DNA of 64,000 bases from Glycocaulis sp051859565 (GTDB taxonomy: Bacteria > Pseudomonadota > Alphaproteobacteria > Caulobacterales > Maricaulaceae): the NCBI RefSeq assembly GCF_051859565.1, contig NZ_JBHYFK010000001.1, forward strand, positions 248,001 to 312,000, in the 5' to 3' direction. The notes beneath the pieces were generated by a model. The model did not search any database and was not told where the DNA came from. It was given only the letters and a program-made list of their open reading frames with translations. The position numbers were made by a program, and so were the translations under genes. Positions 51,174 to 60,014 of this stretch are shown one piece after another (positions within the stretch are counted from its first letter, which is position 1; each line of letters opens with the position of its first letter).

Positions 51174-51302
51174 TATCCATCCATCCTGTTTGTCTGCCCC
51201 TCTTGGCGGGGGCGCTTGTCTATGCAGGCACTTTTGCATGAGACCGGTTCCAGATGCGTTAACTCACCTGCACGAACTGCGCGGCGCCGCTAGGATGGCC
51301 GG

Positions 51303-53492
51303 ATGAGCGCGAATCGAGACCCGTCCACCCCTCAGATCGCTACCGTCCTGCTGCCCCTGCCCTTGCCGGAGGCATTCGACTACGCCGTGCCGGAAGGCAT
51401 GGAGCTGAGCGAAGGCGATCATGTCGTGGTGCCGCTAGGCAAACGGCTCAGCCATGGCGTCGTCTGGGGAGTGCGTGACGGAACCGGCGGCAACCGGCCC
51501 CTGAAGCCCGTGGCCGAGCGCCTGGACGCGCCGCCCTTTACCGCCGCCATGCGCGATTTTGTCGACTGGACGGCGCGCTATCTCGCTGAAAACCCCGGCC
51601 TCGTCCTGCAGGCGACATTGCGCAGCCGGGGCGGCCTCGCGCCATCTCCCACCGAGACGCTTTACCATCCTACAGGCGCAATACCGGATCGGATGACGCC
51701 TGCGCGTCAGGCCGTGCTGGATGCGGCCACGCAAGAACCGGCCAGCGGCGCCGAACTCGCCCGGCGCGCAGGCGTATCGCCCGGCGTGGTGAAGGGACTC
51801 GCCGATGCTGGCGCGCTGCGCGCCGAAGCGCGCGATGTCGACCAGCCTTTTCCTGCGCCTGACCCCTATCGCGATGGCCTCACGCTCAATGACGGGCAGG
51901 AGGCAGCGGCCAGCCAGCTGCGCCGTCTTGTTGCCGCGGGTGGCTTTCAGGCGGCGCTTCTTGATGGCGTGACGGGCTCAGGCAAGACGGAAGTCTATCT
52001 GGAAGCCATAGCCGAGCTGCTGCGCCGTGAGCCCGATGCGCAAGTGCTGGTGCTCCTGCCGGAAATCGCTCTGACACAGGCCGTTACCGCCCGGTTTGAA
52101 GAGCGTTTCGGGGTGCCGCCTGCGCTCTGGCATTCGGCTATCGGGCCAACGGAGCGCCGCCGGGCCTGGCGCGAGATCACGGCGGGGCGCGCCCGTATCA
52201 TTGCAGGCGCGCGCTCGGCCATCTTCCTGCCCTATCGCAATCTGCGCCTGATCGTGGTCGATGAGGAGCATGACCCGACCTACAAGCAGGATGAGGGCCT
52301 GTCCTATCACGCCCGCGATCTGGCCGTGGCGCGCGCCAAGATCGAAGGCGCCGTGGCGATCCTTGCCAGCGCCACGCCCAGCCTTGAAACCCTCGTCAAT
52401 GCCCGCGCGGGCCGCTACGGCCATATCCGGCTGGCGGCGCGGGCAGGCTCTGCGGTCTTGCCACAGATCGAGACGATTGATCTGCGCGAGCATCCGCCAG
52501 AGCAGGGCCACTGGCTGTCCCCGCCTCTGACCGCCGCCATGGCGGACACGATAGCGCGCGGCGAGCAGGTATTGCTTTATCTCAACCGGCGCGGCTATGC
52601 GCCGCTGGTCCTGTGCCGGGCCTGCGGGCACAAGATGAAAAGCCCGGATACCGACCGCTGGCTGGTGGAACACCGCTATACCGGGCGGCTCATCTGCCAC
52701 ACGACCGGGTTTTCCATGCCCAAACCGAAGGCTTGCCCGGAATGCGGCGCGATTGATTCGCTGACCAGCGTCGGCCCCGGTGTCGAGCGCGTGGCGGAAG
52801 AAGCCACCTTGCGCTTTCCTGAGGCGCGCGTGGAGGTGTTTTCCTCCGACAGTGCCGCCGGGCCCAATGGCGTGCGCGAGCTGATTGCCCGCATGGAGGC
52901 TGGCGAGATCGATATTCTGGTCGGCACCCAGATTGCCGCCAAGGGCCATAACTTCCCAAAACTGACGCTGGTCGGCGTGGTCGATGCTGATCTGGGCCTT
53001 AAAGGCGGTGATCTGCGCGCAGGGGAGCGCACCTATCAGACTTTGGTGCAAGTGGCGGGCAGGGCCGGGCGCGCCGACCGTCCGGGCCGGGCACTGCTGC
53101 AGACCCATGAACCGGAGCACGAGGCGATACAGGCGCTACTGGCAGGAGACCGCGACAGCTTCCTCGATCTGGAAGCGATGATGCGTGAGCAGCTCGGCCT
53201 GCCACCCTTCGGGCGGCTGGCGGCTCTGGTGATGTCCGGCACCGATGAGCGCCTGCTGGCCGAGACCGCGAAAATCGCGGCTGCAGCAGCGCCCTTGAGC
53301 GATGATGTGAAACTCTTCGGGCCAGCCGAACCGCCGCTGGCGGTTGTGCGCGGGCGCTACCGGCGGCGCTTTCTGGTGCAGGCCCAGCGCAATGTGGATG
53401 TGTCCGCCTTCATGGCGACCTGGATGGCGCGCTTCAAACTGCCTTCATCGATCCGCGCCCGTGTCGATATCGAGCCGTACTCGTTTTTATGA
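51303..53492 (+). CDS. priA: Primosomal replication protein N' PriA
   Basis: 729-residue helicase that restarts stalled forks. Walker A DGVTGSGKTEVY, DEEHD box, helicase motifs VGTQIAAKGHNFPKL and LVQVAGRAGR, N-terminal 3'-DNA-end binding domain. The cysteine-rich region keeps the Zn1 ligands (CRAC at 438-441 and CPEC at 478-481), but the Zn2 site is lost: expected Cys447 and Cys450 are Ser and Thr, and of the third pair Cys465 stays while position 468 is Thr. ATG 51303 is close behind GGATGG. Confidence 0.95.
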   Translation: MSANRDPSTPQIATVLLPLPLPEAFDYAVPEGMELSEGDHVVVPLGKRLSHGVVWGVRDGTGGNRPLKPVAERLDAPPFTAAMRDFVDWTARYLAENPGLVLQATLRSRGGLAPSPTETLYHPTGAIPDRMTPARQAVLDAATQEPASGAELARRAGVSPGVVKGLADAGALRAEARDVDQPFPAPDPYRDGLTLNDGQEAAASQLRRLVAAGGFQAALLDGVTGSGKTEVYLEAIAELLRREPDAQVLVLLPEIALTQAVTARFEERFGVPPALWHSAIGPTERRRAWREITAGRARIIAGARSAIFLPYRNLRLIVVDEEHDPTYKQDEGLSYHARDLAVARAKIEGAVAILASATPSLETLVNARAGRYGHIRLAARAGSAVLPQIETIDLREHPPEQGHWLSPPLTAAMADTIARGEQVLLYLNRRGYAPLVLCRACGHKMKSPDTDRWLVEHRYTGRLICHTTGFSMPKPKACPECGAIDSLTSVGPGVERVAEEATLRFPEARVEVFSSDSAAGPNGVRELIARMEAGEIDILVGTQIAAKGHNFPKLTLVGVVDADLGLKGGDLRAGERTYQTLVQVAGRAGRADRPGRALLQTHEPEHEAIQALLAGDRDSFLDLEAMMREQLGLPPFGRLAALVMSGTDERLLAETAKIAAAAAPLSDDVKLFGPAEPPLAVVRGRYRRRFLVQAQRNVDVSAFMATWMARFKLPSSIRARVDIEPYSFL

Positions 53493-53509
53493 GACGGCAT
53501 AAACGCGAC

Positions 53510-53547
53510 ATGATCTGACATTTTGTGTATCATTCCTGTCAGATCAT
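53510..53547. promoter_or_regulatory. parDE operator palindrome and promoter
   Basis: ATGATCTGACA (53510-53520) and TGTCAGATCAT (53537-53547) are perfect 11-bp inverted arms with a 16-nt centre, ending 10 bases before the parD start. TATCAT at 53528-53533 inside the centre could be the -10 element, so bound ParD would block the promoter. Arms this long are strong evidence for a dimeric regulator. Confidence 0.65.
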
Positions 53548-53557
53548 GGAGGCAGAC

Positions 53558-53812
53558 ATGCATATCTCGCTCACCGAAACGCTCGAAAAATGGGTCCGCG
53601 AGAAGGTGGAAAGCGGCCTTTATTCGAACGCCAGCGAGGTGATCCGCGAGGCTCTGCGCGAACGCATCCGCGCTGAACGCACCGAGGCCGAGGATATCGA
53701 AGCCCTGCGCGCCCAGATCGATATCGGCCTGCAACAGGCCGAACGCGGGGAGCTGCTGGACTGGAACGCGAAGGACTTTATCGCCGAGCTGGACCGTGAG
53801 CGGCGTGGCTGA
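53558..53812 (+). CDS. parD: ParD-family antitoxin
   Basis: 84-residue ribbon-helix-helix antitoxin: MHISLTETLEKWVREKVESG and YSNASEVIREALRERI form the DNA-binding RHH, and the acidic C-terminal arm (GELLDWNAKDFIAELDRE) should wrap the toxin. GGAGG at 53548-53552 fixes the start at 53558. Overlaps parE by 17 nt. Confidence 0.9.
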   Translation: MHISLTETLEKWVREKVESGLYSNASEVIREALRERIRAERTEAEDIEALRAQIDIGLQQAERGELLDWNAKDFIAELDRERRG

Positions 53813-54098
53813 GCTTCGTCTCTCAGCTGAAGCCAAGGCCGATTTGCGCGATATTGCACTCTACACCGAGGCGATGTGGGGCCGGGATCAGCGCAACGCC
53901 TACATTTTCGAACTTGAAGCCGTGTTTGTGAGGCTGGCCAGCATGCCCGGCCTTGGCCGTCAGCGCGGCGATGTCCGGCCCGGTGTGTTCAGCTTTCCGG
54001 CTGGCCGCCATGACGTCTGGTACCGGCAGATGCCTCCAGGCATCGAAATATTGCGCGTCCTGCACACCCGTCAGAGCAGCCGGGATGCATTTTCCTGA
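53796..54098 (+). CDS. parE: ParE-family toxin
   Basis: 100-residue RelE/ParE-fold toxin: LRLSAEAKADLRDIALYTEA, LGRQRGDVRPGVFSFPAGRH and HDVWYRQMPPGIEILRVLHT. ParE members poison DNA gyrase. GTG start 17 nt inside parD. With the operator upstream it forms a self-regulated type II module, placed between priA and the ATP synthase operon. Confidence 0.9.
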   Translation: MSGVAELRLSAEAKADLRDIALYTEAMWGRDQRNAYIFELEAVFVRLASMPGLGRQRGDVRPGVFSFPAGRHDVWYRQMPPGIEILRVLHTRQSSRDAFS

Positions 54099-54233
54099 AG
54101 CGCCGCCTGCGCCGTTTGCGCGCGGGCAGGTTGCCGCCCTCAAACCCTTGTGCTAGGTGGGCGCCGGACTGAACGGGACTGTCCTTGCACGGCCAAGGTG
54201 GTCTTTTGAAAAACCTCAATATCTCAAGTGCTT

Positions 54234-54257
54234 GGGTCTGATCTTTCGGCCAGACCC
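54234..54257 (+). promoter_or_regulatory. Hairpin in the atp operon leader
   Basis: GGGTCTG (54234-54240) pairs with CAGACCC (54251-54257) around a 10-nt loop, 41 bases before atpH. It is not followed by a T-run, so it is more likely a leader structure than a terminator. No other feature is visible in the 200-base gap 54099-54298 apart from the probable atp promoter region. Confidence 0.35.
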
Positions 54258-54298
54258 TATTTGGCGCTAACCACAGAGAAGAGAGCGGGCGAAAAACG

Positions 54299-54859
54299 GT
54301 GACAAGCGCCGGTAACGCAATTTCAAACGAAGCCGCGCAGCGCTATGCGCGCGCGCTGTTCGATCTGGCCCTTGAAACCAAGGCGCTGGCGAAGGCCGAG
54401 GCCGACATGGCGTCTTTGGCTGAAGCTTTTGCCGAATCGGGCGAGCTCGCCCGCGCGGTTGCCAGCCCGATGCACAAGGCTGACGACAAGGTGAAGGCGC
54501 TTGGCGCACTGGCCAAAGCGCTCAAACTGTCGCCGCTCGGCACCAAATTCATCGGCGTCGTGGCCCGCAATGGCCGCGCGGGCGATCTGCCGGCCATGAC
54601 GGTTGCTTTCGCCGCGCTGGCCGCCGCGCATCGCGGCGCCGTTACCGCAGATATTGCCAGCGCTGACGCGCTGACCGCCACGCAGCTCAAGGAGCTGACG
54701 ACGGCACTGAAAACCGCCCTCGGGCGGGAAGTTGAGATCCGGGCCGAAGTGCGGCCGGAACTCATTGGCGGGCTTACCGTGAAGGTAGGTTCGCGCATGT
54801 TCGATTCTTCACTCCGGACCAAGCTGGACGGCGTGAAACAGGCGATGAAAGAGGCTTGA
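54299..54859 (+). CDS. atpH: ATP synthase F1 delta subunit
   Basis: 186-residue stator subunit linking F1 to the b subunits. N-terminal AAQRYARALFDLALETKALA and the C-terminal signature LIGGLTVKVGSRMFDSSLRT identify it. GTG start. First gene of the F1 operon (atpHAGDC); Fo genes are not in the window, as usual for alphaproteobacteria where they lie elsewhere. Confidence 0.94.
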   Translation: MTSAGNAISNEAAQRYARALFDLALETKALAKAEADMASLAEAFAESGELARAVASPMHKADDKVKALGALAKALKLSPLGTKFIGVVARNGRAGDLPAMTVAFAALAAAHRGAVTADIASADALTATQLKELTTALKTALGREVEIRAEVRPELIGGLTVKVGSRMFDSSLRTKLDGVKQAMKEA

Positions 54860-54867
54860 GAACCGCC

Positions 54868-56403
54868 ATGGACATCCGGGCAGCTGAGATTTCTGCGATC
54901 CTGAAGGATCAGATCAAGAATTACGGTGCGGAAGCGGACGTCTCTGACGTCGGCCAGGTGCTCTCCGTCGGTGACGGTATTGCGCGCGTTTACGGCCTCG
55001 ACGAGGTGCGCGCTGGCGAGCTGGTGGAATTCCCCGGCGGCGTCAAGGGCATGGCCCTGAACCTGGAAAGCGACAATGTCGGCTGCGTGATCTTCGGCGA
55101 TGACCGGGGCATCAAGGAAGGCGACACCGTCAAGCGTCTGGGCTCCATCGTTGACGCCCCCGTCGGCAAGGGCCTTCTGGGCCGCGTCGTTAACGCGCTG
55201 GGCGAGCCGATTGACGGCAAGGGTCCGATCAAGGACGTGGCCGAGCGCCGCCGCGTGGACGTGAAAGCGCCGGGCATCCTGCCCCGCAAATCCGTGCACG
55301 AGCCGATGGCAACCGGCATCAAGGCCATCGATGCGATGATCCCGGTCGGCCGTGGCCAGCGCGAGCTGATCATTGGCGACCGCCAGACCGGCAAGACCGC
55401 CATTGCGCTCGACACGATCCTGAACCAGAAGCAGATCAACGAAGGCGATGACGAGAGCAAGAAGCTCTACTGCGTCTATGTCGCCATCGGCCAGAAGCGC
55501 TCCACGGTCGCCCAGATCGTGAAGACGCTGGAAGAAAACGGCGCGATGGAATACTCCATTGTTGTCGCCGCGACGGCCTCTGACCCGGCGCCGATGCAGT
55601 TCCTCGCGCCCTTCACCGCCTGCGCCATGGGCGAGTATTTCCGCGATAACGGCATGCATGCTCTGATCGTGTATGATGACCTCTCCAAGCAGGCCGTCGC
55701 CTACCGTCAGATGTCGCTGCTGCTGCGCCGCCCGCCGGGCCGCGAAGCCTATCCTGGCGACGTGTTCTACCTGCATTCCCGCCTCCTGGAGCGCGCCGCG
55801 AAGCTCAACGAGAACCACGGTTCGGGCTCCCTCACCGCTCTGCCGATCATCGAGACGCAGGCCAATGACGTGTCGGCCTACATCCCGACCAACGTGATCT
55901 CGATCACGGACGGCCAGATCTTCCTGGAAACGACGCTCTTCTATCAGGGCATCCGTCCTGCCGTGAACGTCGGCCTCTCGGTCAGCCGCGTGGGTTCCGC
56001 CGCGCAGACCAAGGCCATGAAGCAGGTTGCCGGCAAGATGAAGGGCGAGCTTGCCCAGTATCGCGAGATGGCGGCCTTTGCCCAGTTCGGCTCTGATCTC
56101 GATGCCGCTACCCAGCGCCTTCTGGCCCGTGGTGAGCGCCTGACCGAGCTCTTGAAGCAGCCGCAATTCTCGCCGCTGTCCATGGACGAGCAGGTCTGCG
56201 TGATCTTCGCCGGTACGCGCGGCTATCTCGACAAGATCGCCACGAAGGATATCGGCCGCTTTGAGACGGAACTGCTCCAGCACCTGCACGCCGACAAGGC
56301 CAAGCTGCTTGATGCAATCCGTTCAGAACAGAAGCTGTCGGATGCGTCGGAAGCAGAGCTGGTCAAGACGCTTGAAGCGTTCGTCACCCGGTTCGCGGGC
56401 TAG
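54868..56403 (+). CDS. atpA: ATP synthase F1 alpha subunit
   Basis: 511 residues. Non-catalytic nucleotide-binding subunit with P-loop GDRQTGKTAIALDTI, VGDGIARVYGLDEVRAGELV near the N-terminus, the family signature PPGREAYPGDVFYLHSRLLE and SVSRVGSAAQTKAMKQVAGK. Starts 8 nt after atpH. Confidence 0.97.
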   Translation: MDIRAAEISAILKDQIKNYGAEADVSDVGQVLSVGDGIARVYGLDEVRAGELVEFPGGVKGMALNLESDNVGCVIFGDDRGIKEGDTVKRLGSIVDAPVGKGLLGRVVNALGEPIDGKGPIKDVAERRRVDVKAPGILPRKSVHEPMATGIKAIDAMIPVGRGQRELIIGDRQTGKTAIALDTILNQKQINEGDDESKKLYCVYVAIGQKRSTVAQIVKTLEENGAMEYSIVVAATASDPAPMQFLAPFTACAMGEYFRDNGMHALIVYDDLSKQAVAYRQMSLLLRRPPGREAYPGDVFYLHSRLLERAAKLNENHGSGSLTALPIIETQANDVSAYIPTNVISITDGQIFLETTLFYQGIRPAVNVGLSVSRVGSAAQTKAMKQVAGKMKGELAQYREMAAFAQFGSDLDAATQRLLARGERLTELLKQPQFSPLSMDEQVCVIFAGTRGYLDKIATKDIGRFETELLQHLHADKAKLLDAIRSEQKLSDASEAELVKTLEAFVTRFAG

Positions 56404-56436
56404 GGTGCAGGGGCAAGGCTGACCGAGGCATAATCG

Positions 56437-57321
56437 ATGGCGAGCTTGAAAGAACTGCGCAGCCGGATTTCCTCCGTGAAATCCACGCAGAAGATCACCA
56501 AGGCCATGCAGATGGTGGCCGCAGCCAAGCTGCGCCGCGCGCAGGACAGCGCGCAGGCAGCGCGCCCCTATGCGCAGAAAATGGCGCAGGTCATGGCCAA
56601 TCTCGCCAATGGCGTTGTGGCCGGCCCGGAAACGCCGCGCCTGCTTACCGGCACGGGCAAGTCCGATACGGTGCTTCTGCTGGTGCTCAGCGCTGACCGT
56701 GGCCTGTGTGGCGGCTTCAACACCAATATTGCCCGTCTGGCGCGCGAACGTGTCGCGACGCTCGTCAGCGAAGGCAAGGACGTGAAGATCATCACGGTCG
56801 GCAAGAAGGGGTTTGATGCCCTCAAGCGCCTGCATCGTGACCGGATCGTCAGCGCAATTGAGCTGAAAGATGCCGCCAGCCCGGCAGCGCTCGCCGCACG
56901 CGTCGGCGACGAGCTGCGCAAACTTTTTGAGGCGGACGGGTTTGACGTGTGTGAGCTGGTCTCTTCGGAGTTCATCTCGGTCATCAGCCAGAAGCCGAAG
57001 GCCCGCACGCTCATTCCGGCCCGTGAAGCCATTGATCCCGATGCGCCTGCCCCTGATCTCAAGGGCGCCATCTATGAGTACGAGCCGGACGAAGAGGCCA
57101 TTCTGGCCGCTCTCCTGCCGCGCTATGTCGACACCGTGATCCTCTCCGCCCTGCTGGAGAATGCGGCGGGCGAGATGGGCGCGCGGATGGCCGCAATGGA
57201 CAACGCCACGCGTAATGCCGGCGAGCTCATCAACAAGCTGAACCTACAATACAACCGTACCCGCCAGGCCAAGATCACCACCGAGCTTACGGAGATCATC
57301 TCCGGGGCCGAGGCGGTCTAG
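56437..57321 (+). CDS. atpG: ATP synthase F1 gamma subunit
   Basis: 294-residue central rotor shaft: SLKELRSRISSVKSTQKITK coiled-coil start, LSADRGLCGGFNTN, and the terminal NATRNAGELINKLNLQYNRT, RQAKITTELTEIISGAEAV. The 14-residue loop typical of alphaproteobacterial gamma is present. Same operon. Confidence 0.96.
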   Translation: MASLKELRSRISSVKSTQKITKAMQMVAAAKLRRAQDSAQAARPYAQKMAQVMANLANGVVAGPETPRLLTGTGKSDTVLLLVLSADRGLCGGFNTNIARLARERVATLVSEGKDVKIITVGKKGFDALKRLHRDRIVSAIELKDAASPAALAARVGDELRKLFEADGFDVCELVSSEFISVISQKPKARTLIPAREAIDPDAPAPDLKGAIYEYEPDEEAILAALLPRYVDTVILSALLENAAGEMGARMAAMDNATRNAGELINKLNLQYNRTRQAKITTELTEIISGAEAV

Positions 57322-57394
57322 GGCAGCGGGTCACACACATTAGAGAACGCCTCCTGCAAAGCGCAGGGGATTGGTAAAAGAGGCTGAGACGATC

Positions 57395-58834
57395 ATGAGC
57401 AATCTCAAGGGCCGTATCGCACAGGTGACAGGCGCTGTTGTCGACGTGAAGTTCGAAGGCGGTCTGCCCCCCATCCTGAACGCGCTGGAAACCATGAATG
57501 GTGACCAGAAGCTGGTTCTGGAAGTGGCCCAGCACCTCGGCGAGAGCATGGTGCGCACTATCGCGATGGACGCCACTGAAGGCCTGCAGCGCGGCGGTGA
57601 GGTCGTGGACCTCGGCTCGCCGATCACCGTGCCGGTCGGTCCGGGCACGCTCGGCCGCATCCTCAACGTCACCGGCGAGCCGATCGACGAGGCAGGCGAT
57701 GTCGTGTTCGACCAGCGCGCCCCGATCCACCGTCCGGCCCCGGAATTTGACGAGCAGTCCACCGAGGCTGAAATCCTGCCGACCGGCATCAAGGTCATCG
57801 ACCTGCTCTGCCCCTACGCCAAGGGCGGCAAGATCGGCCTGTTCGGCGGCGCGGGCGTCGGCAAGACCGTGCTGATCCAGGAACTCATCAACAATATCGC
57901 CAAACTGTTCGGCGGCTACTCCGTGTTTGCCGGCGTCGGCGAGCGTACCCGTGAAGGTAACGACCTTTACTGGGAGATGATCGAGTCCGGCGTGAACAAG
58001 GACCCGAAGGAAAACAACGGCTCCACCGAAGGTTCGCGTTGCGCCCTCGTGTTCGGCCAGATGAACGAGCCTCCGGGCGCGCGTGCCCGCGTGGCGCTCT
58101 CCGGCCTCGCACAGGCAGAATATTTCCGCGATGAAGAGGGCAAGGACGTGCTCTTCTTCGTCGATAACATCTTCCGCTTTACGCAAGCTGGCGCCGAAGT
58201 GTCCGCGCTTCTGGGCCGTATCCCGTCGGCGGTGGGCTATCAGCCGACGCTGGCCACCGACATGGGCGCGCTGCAGGAGCGTATCACCTCGACCAAGAAA
58301 GGCTCGATCACGTCTGTGCAGGCCGTTTACGTGCCCGCCGACGACCTGACCGACCCGGCACCGGCCACCACCTTCTCCCACCTTGATGCGACGACGGTGC
58401 TCAACCGCGCCATCTCGGAAAAAGGTATCTACCCGGCCGTGGACCCGCTCGATTCCACCTCGCGCATTCTTGAGCCGCGCATCGTGGGTGAAGAGCACTA
58501 CGCCACCGCCCGCCGCGTGCAGGAAATCCTTCAGCGCTACAAGGCTCTGCAGGACATCATCGCGATCCTGGGCATGGACGAGCTGTCTGAAGAGGACAAG
58601 CTGACCGTGGCCCGCGCCCGCAAGATCGAGCGCTTCCTCAGCCAGCCCTTCGACGTCGCCGAAGTGTTCACCGGCTCGCCGGGCATCCAGGTGCCGGTCG
58701 AGGAGACCGTGAAAGGCTTCAAGGCGATCTGCGATGGTGAGTATGACCACCTGCCGGAGCCTGCCTTCTACATGGTCGGCACGATCGAGGACGCGGTGAA
58801 GAAGGCGCAGAAACTGGCCGCCGAGGCCGCGTAG
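57395..58834 (+). CDS. atpD: ATP synthase F1 beta subunit
   Basis: 479 residues, catalytic. P-loop GGAGVGKTVLIQELI, GERTREGNDLYWEM with the catalytic Glu, DELSEEDKL at the C-terminal helical region and PSAVGYQPTLATDMGALQER. Start ATG 57395 is chosen because the family begins MSNLKGRIAQVTGAVVDVKF; the eight codons before it are not conserved. Confidence 0.97.
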   Translation: MSNLKGRIAQVTGAVVDVKFEGGLPPILNALETMNGDQKLVLEVAQHLGESMVRTIAMDATEGLQRGGEVVDLGSPITVPVGPGTLGRILNVTGEPIDEAGDVVFDQRAPIHRPAPEFDEQSTEAEILPTGIKVIDLLCPYAKGGKIGLFGGAGVGKTVLIQELINNIAKLFGGYSVFAGVGERTREGNDLYWEMIESGVNKDPKENNGSTEGSRCALVFGQMNEPPGARARVALSGLAQAEYFRDEEGKDVLFFVDNIFRFTQAGAEVSALLGRIPSAVGYQPTLATDMGALQERITSTKKGSITSVQAVYVPADDLTDPAPATTFSHLDATTVLNRAISEKGIYPAVDPLDSTSRILEPRIVGEEHYATARRVQEILQRYKALQDIIAILGMDELSEEDKLTVARARKIERFLSQPFDVAEVFTGSPGIQVPVEETVKGFKAICDGEYDHLPEPAFYMVGTIEDAVKKAQKLAAEAA

Positions 58835-58841
58835 GCGTAAA

Positions 58842-59048
58842 ATGGCCACTGGCCGCCCCACGCTGCGGATTGAGGATTGCGTCAATGACGTATGTCCATG
58901 GTCGGGCAAGCCGGTGAGCGAAGACTCGCTCACCGTCTATCGCGGGGCGGTTATGGGCTTCTGCAATCCCGGCTGCCGGGACAAGTTTGAAGCGGCGGCC
59001 GGCGCGTTCGATCGCGCTCTTGCTGCAAGGGACGATGATAATGGCTGA
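58842..59048 (+). CDS. Small cysteine-containing YHS/TRASH-like protein inside atp operon
   Basis: 68 residues between atpD (7-nt gap) and atpC (8-nt overlap). It has CVNDVCPWSGKPVSEDSLTV and GAVMGFCNPGCRDKFEAAAG, two Cys-x(3)-Cys pairs resembling the metal-binding YHS/TRASH fold that senses or carries metal ions. The position makes it cotranscribed with ATP synthase. I do not recognise a characterised homologue; role may be in metal-dependent assembly or only passenger. No signal peptide. Confidence 0.75.
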   Translation: MATGRPTLRIEDCVNDVCPWSGKPVSEDSLTVYRGAVMGFCNPGCRDKFEAAAGAFDRALAARDDDNG

Positions 59049-59448
59049 CAAGCTGCAATTCGACCTCGTTTCGCCCGAGGCCCGTGTGTTTTCCGGGGCG
59101 GTGGACATGGTCGTGGTGCCGGGCACGGAAGGCGATTTCGGCGTGCTGCCCGATCACGCGCCGTTCATGGCGACAATCCGCACCGGCGCGATCGAGGTCC
59201 ACAATGATGGTGTGGTCAGCCGCATTTTCATCCATGGCGGCTTTGCCGAGGTGACGCCTCAGGGCCTGACCATCCTCGCCGAGGAAACTGCAGAACTCGC
59301 CACGCTTGATGCCGCTGACATCCGCCAGAAGCTGGAAGCGGCGCGCCTGCGTGCCAAGGATGCCGGTGACGACATCACACGCGATCAGGCTGAGGCCGAG
59401 ATCGCCAAGCTGGAAGCGATGCAGGCAGCCATGGAGCTGACGCACTAG
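59041..59448 (+). CDS. atpC: ATP synthase F1 epsilon subunit
   Basis: 135 residues. N-terminal beta-sandwich: LQFDLVSPEARVFSGAVDMV, VVPGTEGDFGVLPDHAPFMA, HGGFAEVTPQGLTILAE; C-terminal helical arm ends LEAMQAAMELTH. ATG 59041 overlaps the small upstream gene by 8 nt, with MADKLQFDL being the conserved start. Last gene of the operon, followed by a terminator. Confidence 0.95.
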   Translation: MADKLQFDLVSPEARVFSGAVDMVVVPGTEGDFGVLPDHAPFMATIRTGAIEVHNDGVVSRIFIHGGFAEVTPQGLTILAEETAELATLDAADIRQKLEAARLRAKDAGDDITRDQAEAEIAKLEAMQAAMELTH

Positions 59449-59472
59449 AGGCGTTGAGGTGCTCGAAGTTTC

Positions 59473-59505
59473 AAAAGGCCCCGGTCTCCAGACCGGGGCC
59501 TTTTT
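59473..59505 (+). terminator. Intrinsic terminator of the atp operon
   Basis: AAAAGGCCCCGGTCT pairs with AGACCGGGGCC then TTTTT (59501-59505). It lies 25 bases after atpC and faces the convergent rppH gene, for which the symmetrical A-run could serve as a T-tract too, so it is probably bidirectional. Confidence 0.9.
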
Positions 59506-59516
59506 GCGTTACGGGA

Positions 59517-60014
59517 TCATCGCTGGCCGAAGCTGGAAAACGCCTGCACCACGTCCTCATAGACAGCGCGTTTCCACGGAATGATGAGCTCCGGCACGCG
59601 CTCCAGCTTCTCCCAGCGGAAAGCTTCAAACTCCTGCGGGGGCACGGCGGTCAGGTCAAAGTCGGCATCGGTGCCCAGAAAGCGGAAAGCAAACCAGCGC
59701 TGGCGCTGTCCTTTCCAGTTCTTCTTGCGCAGAGCGAGGACTTCCGGCGGGAAGTCATAGGCCAGCCAGTCCGCGATGGTGCCGAGCAGCTCCACCTGAT
59801 CGCTGCGGATCCCGGTTTCCTCATATAGCTCGCGATAGGCGGCCGCCTGCGGGTCTTCGCCCGCATCCATGCCCCCTTGCGGCCATTGCCACACCCATCG
59901 TCCGGCTTCGCGGTAGCGGCGGCCGATCCAGGTCAGGCCCTCGCGGTTGAACAGGACAATCCCGGCATTGGGCCGGTAAGCAGCAAGCGCCGCCGGGTCA
60001 TTCAGCGTGCTCAT
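59517..60014 (-). CDS. rppH: RNA pyrophosphohydrolase RppH (Nudix)
   Basis: 165 residues. The Nudix box reads GGMDAGEDPQAAAYRELYEE then TG, with the metal-binding glutamates intact; WQWPQGG and the C-terminal FEAFRWEKLERVPELIIPWK are typical for RppH, which removes the 5' pyrophosphate of mRNA to start decay. It overlaps the upstream deacetylase by 4 nt. Confidence 0.93.
   Translation of the reverse strand: MSTLNDPAALAAYRPNAGIVLFNREGLTWIGRRYREAGRWVWQWPQGGMDAGEDPQAAAYRELYEETGIRSDQVELLGTIADWLAYDFPPEVLALRKKNWKGQRQRWFAFRFLGTDADFDLTAVPPQEFEAFRWEKLERVPELIIPWKRAVYEDVVQAFSSFGQR

Noticed and set aside
54343..56289. Long leftward open frame (648 codons) across atpH and atpA
   Set aside because: It is antisense to two highly conserved genes in a GC-rich genome, where the opposite strand often stays open; composition is His/Arg-rich and matches no family.
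57296..58933. Leftward 545-codon open frame opposite atpD
   Set aside because: Fully antisense to atpD, with no ribosome-binding site and low-complexity sequence.
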